DNA of 6,132 nt from an uncultured Alphaproteobacteria bacterium (GCA_937124505.1 CAKZKV010000013.1:1-6132), one strand, 5' to 3'. Shown: positions 1 to 5,905, counted from the stretch's first letter. Translations and numbers: made by a program. Notes: generated by a model not told the origin, from the sequence alone.

Positions 1-708
1 GTCAAGGATATGAAACTGTCCCTGAGACAAGGGGAAACAATTGGGGTCGTTGGCGAGTCGGGTTCCGGCAAAACAACACTGGGGCTTGCATTGCTCAGAC
101 TGATTTCCAGCGAGGGAGACATTTATTTTCAGGGCAATAAAATTTCCAGCCCAAACCGTAAAAACCTGCGGGAACTGCGAAAGCATATGCAAATTGTGTT
201 TCAGGACCCGTTTGCATCCCTCTCGCCGCGCCTGACTGTTTCGCATATTATCGGAGAGGGGCTGCGTGTCCACCGCCCCCGTCTGTCTGCGTATGAGCGC
301 GATGATCTGGTCATCAAGGCCCTGCAGGATGTTCATATGAACCCGGACAACCGGCACCGTTATCCGCATGAGTTTTCAGGGGGGCAGAGACAGCGCATTT
401 CCATTGCCCGCGCCATGATACTGGAGCCGGAATTCGTTGTTCTGGATGAACCGACCTCCGCTCTGGATGTATCCATCCAATGTGAAATTGTTGACCTGCT
501 GCGGGAATTACAGGAGCGGCGAAACTTAAGCTATTTGTTTATCTCCCATGACCTGCGCGTTGTGCGGGCGATGGCGCATAAAATTATTGTCATGAAAGAC
601 GGTGCAATTGTGGAGACAGGGCATACAAGGGATATCTTTGAAAAACCGCAGGAAGACTATACGAAAAAGCTGATTAACGCCGCCCTTAACCTCAAGAGCC
701 GCGCATAA
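1..708 (+). CDS. yejF: YejF-like peptide ABC transporter ATP-binding protein, C-terminal half (5' partial)
   Basis: This is the second nucleotide-binding domain of a duplicated ABC ATPase of the oligopeptide/microcin C importer type (YejABEF), which powers peptide uptake from the inner face of the cytoplasmic membrane. The reading frame is open from base 1, so the ATG at base 10 is internal and the first ATPase half lies outside the window. Counting from that Met, I see Walker A GESGSGKTT (15-23), Q-loop Gln66 in QIVFQDP, ABC signature FSGGQRQ (122-128), Walker B VVLDEP with catalytic Glu147, the D-loop SALD (150-153) and switch His180 in FISHDL. All catalytic motifs are intact. Segments such as EGLRVH, NRHRYPHEFSGGQ and YLFISHDLRVVRA match what I recall of E. 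coli YejF better than OppD/OppF. The family assignment is firm; YejF rather than another tandem oligopeptide ATPase is probable. The 3' end overlaps the convergent gene by 17 nt. Confidence 0.9.
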   Translation, partial: VKDMKLSLRQGETIGVVGESGSGKTTLGLALLRLISSEGDIYFQGNKISSPNRKNLRELRKHMQIVFQDPFASLSPRLTVSHIIGEGLRVHRPRLSAYERDDLVIKALQDVHMNPDNRHRYPHEFSGGQRQRISIARAMILEPEFVVLDEPTSALDVSIQCEIVDLLRELQERRNLSYLFISHDLRVVRAMAHKIIVMKDGAIVETGHTRDIFEKPQEDYTKKLINAALNLKSRA

Positions 709-1093
709 TCTTTCTCTCCATCAGCTTGTCCTGCAAATAGGATGGCGGAAAACCTAAATATTCTTCTTTTTTAAGGCTGTTCATGGCCTTCTTTTCTTTA
801 CCGTAATAGCTATCGTCACCTGCCCCAAGTTCTTCAGCATAGATAAAAAAGTCGAGTTTATCTTCTTCCCGGGAAACAGATGTGAACATCCTGGTTAAAT
901 TTTGGGGCTCCATCAGATCCCGCAGCAGAATTTGTTTTTGCCCTGCAGAAAAATTGTCTTCTTCCAGGCATTTGGATAAAAAATCAGTTTCTTTAATTGT
1001 TAAAATACCCTCTGAGTGCGCCAGAGAAAAAACAGCGCGCCACATGTAAAAACGGCTCTCTGTCACAAATTTTCGACTATTCTCAATTCCCAT
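692..1093 (-). CDS. Small TerB-like helical protein, function unknown
   Basis: A 133-residue soluble, probably all-helical protein with no signal peptide or membrane segment. It looks like a divergent member of the TerB/tellurite-resistance fold. Residues 18-40 (WRAVFSLAHSEG, then an acidic helix start at KETDFL) and 82-107 (FFIYAEELGAGDD to KKAMNSL) resemble the two pseudo-repeats of that fold, where an 'A..aDG....E...l' pattern recurs. The usual Asp of the first repeat is Ser27, so metal binding is doubtful. The C-terminal tail is basic (KLMERKIMRGS). The chosen ATG has GGGAG only 1 nt upstream, which is too close for a good ribosome site, so Met17 (start at 1045) is an alternative. The gene lies 79 bp downstream of yajC on the same strand and its last 17 nt are antisense to the yejF end. 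The fold is inferred by eye; no role can be assigned. Confidence 0.65.
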   Translation of the reverse strand: MGIENSRKFVTESRFYMWRAVFSLAHSEGILTIKETDFLSKCLEEDNFSAGQKQILLRDLMEPQNLTRMFTSVSREEDKLDFFIYAEELGAGDDSYYGKEKKAMNSLKKEEYLGFPPSYLQDKLMERKIMRGS

Positions 1094-1172
1094 ACTCCCA
1101 TTTTACAGAAGGTATCTTAAAAAATTATTTCAAATTTTAGATGTATTGGTTCTATTGAGTAATATATCTGAT

Positions 1173-1574
1173 TTATTTTGCGTCTTTTTTCTTTCCCTCA
1201 TCCTTCTTGCCTTTATCGTTTGCCGCTTTCTTGAGGGGCTCAGGGCGTTCCAGCAAGGTTGAACGAAGGGCAACAACTTTTACATCCTTACCAAGTTCGA
1301 GCTCTACTTCGCGCTCATCAATCAGTTTGGAGACTTTTCCAACCAAACCGCCACCTGTGACAATCGGATCTCCGACTTTCAAGGCATTCAGCATTTCCAC
1401 ATGCTCATTCATTCGCTTTTGTTGAGGACGGATAAAAATAAAATAAAACATCAGCACCACCAGAATAATAAATCCGGCATTGTACAGAAACGCCTCACCC
1501 ATGGATGGTGGGTTGGCTTCAAAATCAGTTGTTTCTGTTGCTTCTGCAGCGGCCAGTGCGGTTGATATCCACAT
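1173..1574 (-). CDS. yajC: YajC, preprotein translocase accessory subunit
   Basis: YajC is a small single-pass inner-membrane protein that associates with SecDF and the SecYEG translocon. The 133-residue product has a short N-terminal region ending in an Ala-rich stretch, one membrane helix at about residues 29-48, then the family hallmark RPQQKR (49-54). A soluble domain follows with LKVGDPIVTGGGLVGKV (65-81) and an acidic/hydrophobic strand (ELELGKDVKVV). The C-terminus (115-133) is very Lys-rich and presumably a disordered cytoplasmic tail. The frame stays open 22 codons further upstream, but the ATG at 1574 has GGAG 8 nt upstream, and starting at 1640 would leave almost no gap to the divergent gene, so 1574 is preferred. 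YajC is commonly followed by secD and secF; here the next gene downstream is the TerB-like protein instead. Family assignment is secure. Confidence 0.95.
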   Translation of the reverse strand: MWISTALAAAEATETTDFEANPPSMGEAFLYNAGFIILVVLMFYFIFIRPQQKRMNEHVEMLNALKVGDPIVTGGGLVGKVSKLIDEREVELELGKDVKVVALRSTLLERPEPLKKAANDKGKKDEGKKKDAK

Positions 1575-1582
1575 TTTGTATT

Positions 1583-1586
1583 CTCC
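1583..1586 (-). promoter_or_regulatory. Ribosome binding site that fixes the yajC start
   Basis: GGAG on the minus strand lies 8 nt before the ATG at 1574. It supports the 133-residue YajC rather than a 155-residue form with an additional hydrophobic N-terminus. Confidence 0.7.
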
Positions 1587-1614
1587 AGTGTCTTTATTCT
1601 TGTTAAGATTGGAT

Positions 1615-1642
1615 ACTATAGCAAGCAGGAGCAGAAACACAA
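1615..1642 (-). promoter_or_regulatory. Candidate sigma70-type promoter for yajC
   Basis: On the minus strand, TTGTGT (1637-1642) is followed after 16 nt by TATAGT (1615-1620), which matches the -10 consensus at five of six positions and is preceded by TG one base away (extended -10). The predicted start leaves a leader of about 30 nt containing the GGAG site. On the plus strand almost the same bases read TACTAT (1614-1619), a weaker -10 that could serve the DUF815 gene, but I see no convincing -35 for that direction. This is a visual match only. Confidence 0.4.
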
Positions 1643-1643
1643 T

Positions 1644-2483
1644 ATGACGGATGAAAAAATCATTTCTATATTAGACCGCATCGCCACCGCCCTGGAGATA
1701 CAAAACGGTCTCCTGCACACAAAACCAGTCGATTGGCAAGCCACCAAGACGTTTGTATGGCAGGCTGAAAAAAAGACGCTCAAGCCTGTCAGGCATTCTT
1801 CCGCCCTTCCCCTCAACTTATTAAAGGGCATAGATCACAATACCGATATTTTAATGGCCAATACCGAAAAATTTGCCCGCGGCGCACCTGCCAATAATGC
1901 TTTATTGTGGGGATCACGCGGGACGGGAAAAAGTGCGATTGTCAAATCCCTGCATAAAGAATTGTCCGTTCATGCCCCGCTTTATCTGATTGAAATCAAC
2001 CGTGAGGACATTTCGACACTGCCGACCCTGCTTGATATCTTACGCAACGAACAGGACTATCGCTTCATTCTGTTTTGTGATGACCTGTCCTTTGACAAGG
2101 ATGAAAACGATTACAAATCCCTGAAAACGGTTCTGGATGGCGGACTGGAGCAAAAGCCGGAGCATATCATTTTTTACGCCACCTCCAACCGCAGGCATTT
2201 AATGCCCCGTGATATGATTGAGAACGAACGCCGGACGGGAATTCACCCGTCCGAGGCCGTGGAAGAAAAAGTCTCTCTTTCCGACCGCTTCGGATTATGG
2301 CTCGGATTTTATCCGTACAATCAGGAAACATATCTTAGTATGATTGATGCTTATGCCGCCCACTTCGGAATTGATATTCCAGAAGATGATCTGCATCAAC
2401 AGGCTCTGGAATGGTCGATCACCCGTGGAAATCGCTCGGGACGCGTGGCCTGGCAGTTTATCCAGAATGTGCGGGCATCATGA
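1644..2483 (+). CDS. DUF815-family AAA-type ATPase
   Basis: A 279-residue cytoplasmic P-loop ATPase of the DUF815 family (PF05673), whose cellular role is not established. A helical N-terminal region (about 1-80) precedes the ATPase core. Walker A is GSRGTGKS (90-97, Lys96), Walker B is FILFCDDLSF (141-150, Asp146/Asp147) and the sensor-1-like segment is ATSNRRHL (179-186). The family-typical block SLSDRFGLWLGFYP (211-224) holds an Arg (215) that could act in trans. The C-terminal helical lid runs from about 226 to 279. Length and motif order match intact family members. The ATG is preceded by AGGAG (1627-1631) at 12 nt, slightly long but usable. The gene diverges from yajC across 69 bp, a pairing I recall from alphaproteobacteria, which hints at but does not prove a link to envelope or secretion functions. 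There is no signal peptide. Family confidence is high. Confidence 0.93.
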   Translation: MTDEKIISILDRIATALEIQNGLLHTKPVDWQATKTFVWQAEKKTLKPVRHSSALPLNLLKGIDHNTDILMANTEKFARGAPANNALLWGSRGTGKSAIVKSLHKELSVHAPLYLIEINREDISTLPTLLDILRNEQDYRFILFCDDLSFDKDENDYKSLKTVLDGGLEQKPEHIIFYATSNRRHLMPRDMIENERRTGIHPSEAVEEKVSLSDRFGLWLGFYPYNQETYLSMIDAYAAHFGIDIPEDDLHQQALEWSITRGNRSGRVAWQFIQNVRAS

Positions 2484-2503
2484 TCGTGAGCAGTTGATCA
2501 TGA
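2478..2503 (+). repeat. Inverted repeat at the end of the DUF815 gene
   Basis: TCATGATC (2478-2485) and GATCATGA (2496-2503) form a perfect 8-bp stem around a 10-nt loop. It overlaps the DUF815 stop codon and lies 54 nt before the next start. The stem is AT-rich and is followed by an A-run rather than a T-run, so it is not a classical intrinsic terminator. It could be a protein-binding operator, an mRNA 3'-end structure, or chance. Confidence 0.4.
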
Positions 2504-2521
2504 CGAAAAAAGACCTAATTA
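2494..2521 (+). promoter_or_regulatory. Weak candidate promoter for the STAS-SulP operon
   Basis: TTGATC (2494-2499) and TAATTA (2516-2521) are separated by 16 nt in the 74-bp gap before the operon. The -35 matches four of six positions and the -10 match is poor. The -35 overlaps the right arm of the inverted repeat at 2478-2503, which would suit an operator. Read-through from the DUF815 gene is an equally good explanation for expression. Confidence 0.22.
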
Positions 2522-2557
2522 TATGAGGGGCTTATTCAACAAGACAGGAGCGTTATC

Positions 2558-2956
2558 ATGACACTGACATTTGACTACAAATCCTTTACGGTTGCGACAC
2601 AAGGGCGCCTGTTACATGGCGTGATCACCGGCAAGCTGGAAGCCGAAGATTATGATCTTCTGGTGCCGGAGGCGGAACGCCTGATCAATGAGCATGGCAA
2701 AATCAGGATCCTCGCCGAACTTGTTGATTTCGAGGGCTGGAGCGTCGGCGCTATGTGGGAAGAATGCAAACTGGCCTATCATCATCTGAAAGACATTGAG
2801 AGAATGGCCGTGGTGGGCGACAAGGCATGGGAAAAAGGACTGACGCTTTTTACAAAACCATTCGTCGGGGCCAAACTGAAATATTTTGATGTGTCGGATC
2901 GTCAGGCTGCTATAGACTGGGTTCAGGAGAATCTGGCAGACAGTGCAGCAGCATAA
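2558..2956 (+). CDS. SpoIIAA-like (STAS-fold) stand-alone protein
   Basis: A 132-residue soluble protein of the SpoIIAA-like family (PF11964), which shares the STAS fold of anti-sigma-factor antagonists and SulP C-terminal domains. Diagnostic segments are GKLEAEDYDLLVPEAERLI (25-43), HGKIRILAELVDFEGW (46-61), MWEECKLAYHHLKDIERMAVVGD (66-88), WEKGLTLFTKPF (91-102) and the closing KLKYFDVSDRQAAIDWVQ (106-123). It lacks the DSSG phosphorylation motif of true SpoIIAA, which is normal for this family. The start is well supported by AGGAG (2546-2550) 7 nt upstream. Its stop codon shares 1 nt with the ATG of the SulP transporter, indicating translational coupling. Since the transporter also ends in a STAS domain, a role as soluble partner or regulator of it is a reasonable inference. 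The biochemical function of the family is not defined. Family assignment is confident. Confidence 0.9.
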   Translation: MTLTFDYKSFTVATQGRLLHGVITGKLEAEDYDLLVPEAERLINEHGKIRILAELVDFEGWSVGAMWEECKLAYHHLKDIERMAVVGDKAWEKGLTLFTKPFVGAKLKYFDVSDRQAAIDWVQENLADSAAA

Positions 2957-4587
2957 TGATCTTACAAAAAAATTTTGATACCAAATTCATAAAAGGTGAT
3001 CTTTACGGCGGCATCATTGCCGCCGTTATCGCCCTGCCATTAGCTTTGGCCTTTGGCGTTTCTTCCGGGGCCGGAGCCGTGGCCGGATTATATGGCGCGA
3101 TATGTATCGGATTTTTTGCCGCTCTGTTTGGCGGAACGCCCGCGCAGATTTCCGGCCCGACCGGCCCGATGACCGTTGTGATGGCCGCCATCATCACAGA
3201 TTACATGACAAGGTTCCAGGAAACCGGCATGGCTCTGGCCTTTACCGTTGTTGTCATGGGCGGACTGTTTCAAATTTTATTCGGCCTCCTGAAACTTGGC
3301 AAATATGTCAGCATGGTTCCCTACGCCGTCATTTCCGGCTTCATGAGCGGGATCGGCATCATTATTATTATCCTGCAAATTCCCGCCTTGCTTGGCCACG
3401 AAGTCAGCGGCGGCGTTTTAGCGGCTTTGCAAGCCTTCCCCGATGCAATAGGACATATATCCTATATAGAGGCCGGGATCGGTTTCACGGTCATCCTTCT
3501 GACCTACCTTTGGCCTAGACGCTTACAAGCCTTGATGCCTGCGCCTTTATTTACATTATTGTTCTTTACAGCAATCAGCGCCGCCTTCCTGTCAAAGGAA
3601 AATATTCACATACTGGGAGAAATTCCGACTGGCCTGCCGGGCTTTCATATGCCGGTTCTGGAAAGCGATTTACTATTTGATATGCTAAAATCAGCGCTCA
3701 TACTGGCCCTGCTTGGCTCCATTGACTCGCTTCTGACATCGCTTGTCGCTGATAATATCACCCATACCCATCATGACCCCGAAAAAGAACTGATCGGTCA
3801 GGGAATCGGGAATGCCGTTGCGGGGTTATTCGGCGGCCTGCCCGGTGCCGGGGCGACTATGCGGACGGTGATTAACGTCAAAAGTGGTGGGCACACCCCC
3901 CTCTCCGGTATGCTACATGCTCTGGTTTTGCTGGCGGTTGTTCTGGGATTTGGCCATTACGCCTCTTACATTCCGCATACGGTTCTGGCCGGGATACTCA
4001 TGACCGTCGGGATCGGTATCATTGACTGGGATTTCCTCCGCCGCATTCATAAATTTCCTCGGCGCACGACCATCACGATGCTGACGGTTCTGTTTGTCAC
4101 GGTTTTTGTTGACCTGATTACCGCCGTTGCGATCGGCATTATCATGTCCAGCCTGTTTATCGTCAAACGCATGGCAGATTTACAAATCCGGCTGACCAAA
4201 GAAATTACAGCAGACAGCGCAGACGAACATTTATCTGGCGAAGAAGCCGAGTTGATGAAAGCCGGCGGCGGCGACTTTCTTCTGTATCAATTGCACGGCC
4301 CCTTAAGCTTCGGCGCGGCAAAGCATATGTTGAAAACGCTGGGGAGAGACGGGATCTATAAAATCATGATTCTGGACATGACCTTTGTCCCCATGGTGGA
4401 TGTGACAACCGCCCTGACCCTCGAAGATATTATCGAGCGGGTCAAGGCCAGACACAAAGAAGTTCGCTTTGTCGGCCTGCAACCCGAAGTTCTGGCGCAA
4501 TTCCATCAACTGGCGCTTAGCGGAGCCACTCTGGAAGATTGCCAGTACAAAACGCTCACGTCTGCTTTAAGTTATAATAAAACCTGA
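2956..4587 (+). CDS. SulP/SLC26 anion transporter, BicA-like (probable Na+/bicarbonate symporter)
   Basis: A 543-residue inner-membrane transporter with the usual SulP layout: a multi-helix transport domain (about 14-405) and a C-terminal cytoplasmic STAS domain (about 438-540). The signature runs from GDLYGGIIAAVIALPLALAF (14-33) through FFAALFGGTPAQISGPTGPM (53-72). Similarity to cyanobacterial BicA, as I recall it, extends through LGKYVSMVPYAVISGFMSGIG, IDSLLTSLVAD, ELIGQGIGN, GAGATM and VLAGI...IIDW. Residues equivalent to the BicA sodium site appear conserved: Asp257, Thr261 and Gly299-Ala300-Thr301, and Thr69 of the anion site is present. In the STAS domain the usual phosphorylatable Ser is absent: the loop reads VDVTTALTLE (481-490), similar to the VTASLALE pattern of BicA. 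The gene starts within the stop codon of the SpoIIAA-like gene and lacks its own clear ribosome site, so translation is probably coupled. SulP membership is certain. Bicarbonate rather than sulfate as substrate is inferred; no carbonic anhydrase or carboxysome gene is nearby. Confidence 0.95.
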   Translation: MILQKNFDTKFIKGDLYGGIIAAVIALPLALAFGVSSGAGAVAGLYGAICIGFFAALFGGTPAQISGPTGPMTVVMAAIITDYMTRFQETGMALAFTVVVMGGLFQILFGLLKLGKYVSMVPYAVISGFMSGIGIIIIILQIPALLGHEVSGGVLAALQAFPDAIGHISYIEAGIGFTVILLTYLWPRRLQALMPAPLFTLLFFTAISAAFLSKENIHILGEIPTGLPGFHMPVLESDLLFDMLKSALILALLGSIDSLLTSLVADNITHTHHDPEKELIGQGIGNAVAGLFGGLPGAGATMRTVINVKSGGHTPLSGMLHALVLLAVVLGFGHYASYIPHTVLAGILMTVGIGIIDWDFLRRIHKFPRRTTITMLTVLFVTVFVDLITAVAIGIIMSSLFIVKRMADLQIRLTKEITADSADEHLSGEEAELMKAGGGDFLLYQLHGPLSFGAAKHMLKTLGRDGIYKIMILDMTFVPMVDVTTALTLEDIIERVKARHKEVRFVGLQPEVLAQFHQLALSGATLEDCQYKTLTSALSYNKT

Positions 4588-4597
4588 GAGAGGACCC

Positions 4598-5170
4598 ATG
4601 AAATCTCTATTCCAGTATCAGACACACAAAGAAGGATTTTATAAATTTCTTCTCCTGCTTACCCTTCTGATCGCTTATTTTCTTTATCTGAGTTGGCAAT
4701 ATGATATGGCAACAGGAGGACTTGTCTCGGTTTTAACATGGAGTTTCTTTGTCTTGTGTACCCCGATTGCCGATGCCGGTTTTCTGATCGACTTTCCTGT
4801 GCGCCTGATTACAGGCTTGCGTATGTTTATTACCGAAATGCTTGTGTGGGCCATAGCAATCACCATTAACCTGTTCTCGCTTTATTTCCTCCCGGATGCT
4901 TACGAAAAAACATTCCTGACCTCCCTGTTTTATAAAATCCTGACGACCCCATGGCCGTACTGGAGCATCATTTTTCTCTGTGCGGCAGGCACATTCCTGT
5001 CCGTGCGTTTTGGCGACGAAATGATAGATGTATTCTCACATAAAAATCGCACCTATCATCACAAACACTGTTTCAAACACAAAGTGATTGTGATGGCTGC
5101 ACTGATTATCGTCATTATCTGGGCGTATTACCATTTGATTGAGACGTTGCAGGTGGAGATTCCAACCTGA
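4598..5170 (+). CDS. Unrecognised polytopic membrane protein downstream of the SulP gene
   Basis: I do not recognise this 190-residue protein. By hydrophobicity it has about four or five membrane segments, near residues 16-34, 41-60, 77-98, 119-136 and 162-180. The second region contains WSFFVLCTPIADAGFLIDFP (48-67), with Asp59 and Asp65 in or near the membrane followed by RLITGLRMFITE, which looks like a conserved functional core. After GDEMIDVF (139-146) comes a strongly basic loop (147-162) with His148, 154, 155, 157 and 161 plus Cys158, a possible metal- or proton-binding patch. There is no cleavable signal peptide. The start is supported by GAGAGG 4 nt upstream. It lies 10 nt after the SulP stop, so it is almost certainly in the same operon and may be an accessory subunit or regulator of the BicA-like transporter. 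The gene is real; the function is open. Confidence 0.85.
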   Translation: MKSLFQYQTHKEGFYKFLLLLTLLIAYFLYLSWQYDMATGGLVSVLTWSFFVLCTPIADAGFLIDFPVRLITGLRMFITEMLVWAIAITINLFSLYFLPDAYEKTFLTSLFYKILTTPWPYWSIIFLCAAGTFLSVRFGDEMIDVFSHKNRTYHHKHCFKHKVIVMAALIIVIIWAYYHLIETLQVEIPT

Positions 5171-5175
5171 TTTTA
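5150..5175 (+). terminator. Candidate intrinsic terminator of the STAS-SulP-membrane protein operon
   Basis: CAGGTGGA (5150-5157) pairs with TCCA-A-CCTG (5161-5169) around a 3-nt GAT loop, an 8-bp stem with one bulged A, followed directly by ATTTTAT. The stem includes the last codons and the stop of the upstream gene. The T-run is short, so efficiency may be modest. The reverse strand has no T-run on its side, so the site would not terminate the convergent VIT transcript well. Confidence 0.5.
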
Positions 5176-5185
5176 TAACCAGTGC

Positions 5186-5905
5186 CTATGCCCCCAGCCC
5201 CAGCATACTCAAATAATAGCCGATCAGGAACGCCAACCCCGCCGCAGACAACCCGATAATGGTTGTTTCAATGCCATGCCACCACCAGGCTTTGACCGAC
5301 CAAATGCTTTTAAATGCACCGATGGCAAAAAATGTCGCACTGGACAGCAATAAGGCAAATATGGCGGCGTGAGGAAACCCGAATAAAAAGGGGATTAATG
5401 GCATCGCACCGCACAGGGCAAAGGCCAGAAACGTATGCCAGGCCGCCCGAACCGCAGATGTATTATTCTTTGATAATCCGTACTCTTCCGCCATCATGGT
5501 TTGAATCCACTGCTCCCGGTCTTTGGTAATCGTCTCGACAATATCTTCCAGAACGTCTCCAGAAAACCCTTTCAGGCTATAGATTTGTCTGATTTCTTCT
5601 TTTTCGCAGTCCGGGCAGGCTTCAATATGTTCTATTTCAGTTTTTTTCAGGCGCTCGTAATTATCCGTCTCGGTCTTGGTGCTGCTATAGCACCCAACAG
5701 CCATCGAAAAACCATCGCCAATCAGGTTCGCCGCACCCAAAATCAGGATGATAGATGTAGAGAGGTCAGCACCTATGACACTGGAGACAACAGCAAACGT
5801 CGTGACCACTCCGTCAATCCCACCATACACCCACTCCCGCAGATAACTTTCCGGCTGTTGTTCGTTTAAGCGTTTACGAATGCCTTCAGGTGTATGTTCA
5901 TGCAT
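5186..5905 (-). CDS. VIT1/CCC1-family iron/manganese transporter
   Basis: A 239-residue membrane protein of the VIT1/CCC1 family, which moves Fe2+ or Mn2+ out of the cytoplasm, probably by proton exchange. Helix 1 (about 28-46) holds the hallmark YGGIDGVVTTFAVVSSV with Asp31. Helix 2 (about 53-72) holds GAANLIGDGFSMAVGCY with Met68. The Asp-Met spacing of 37 equals that of the metal-path residues Asp43 and Met80 I recall from plant VIT1. A cytoplasmic metal-binding domain follows (about 78-145), rich in Glu, with EEIRQIYSLKGF (103-114) and WIQTMMAEEYGL (133-144). Helices 3-5 are near 153-175, 180-200 and 212-235. Unusually, the domain carries Cys97-Pro-Asp-Cys100. The start at 5905 is chosen by family length; only a weak GAG lies upstream. 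The gene converges on the SulP operon with 15 nt between stops. The family is certain; iron versus manganese is not. Confidence 0.95.
   Translation of the reverse strand: MHEHTPEGIRKRLNEQQPESYLREWVYGGIDGVVTTFAVVSSVIGADLSTSIILILGAANLIGDGFSMAVGCYSSTKTETDNYERLKKTEIEHIEACPDCEKEEIRQIYSLKGFSGDVLEDIVETITKDREQWIQTMMAEEYGLSKNNTSAVRAAWHTFLAFALCGAMPLIPFLFGFPHAAIFALLLSSATFFAIGAFKSIWSVKAWWWHGIETTIIGLSAAGLAFLIGYYLSMLGLGA

Noticed and set aside
692..1093. Tellurite resistance function for the TerB-like protein
   Set aside because: Only a loose fold-level resemblance is visible, a typical acidic residue is replaced by Ser, and no other ter gene is present.
1207..1425. 72-codon plus-strand ORF opposite yajC
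   Set aside because: Ser/Arg/Thr-rich translation of the antisense strand of YajC; no support as a gene.
1575..1640. 22-codon N-terminal extension of YajC starting at 1640
   Set aside because: The ATG at 1574 has a well-spaced GGAG and yields the usual family length; the extension would cover the promoter-like elements and nearly touch the divergent gene.
2478..2503. Inverted repeat as a rho-independent terminator of the DUF815 gene
   Set aside because: The stem is AT-rich and is followed by an A-run, not a T-run; kept only as a repeat of uncertain role.
3102..3518. 138-codon plus-strand ORF within the SulP gene
   Set aside because: It is an out-of-frame shadow of a clear SulP coding region; its product is Arg/His-rich and lacks any recognisable domain.
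5501..5869. 122-codon plus-strand ORF opposite the VIT gene
   Set aside because: It is the antisense shadow of a well-conserved VIT1/CCC1 gene and has no recognisable motif.
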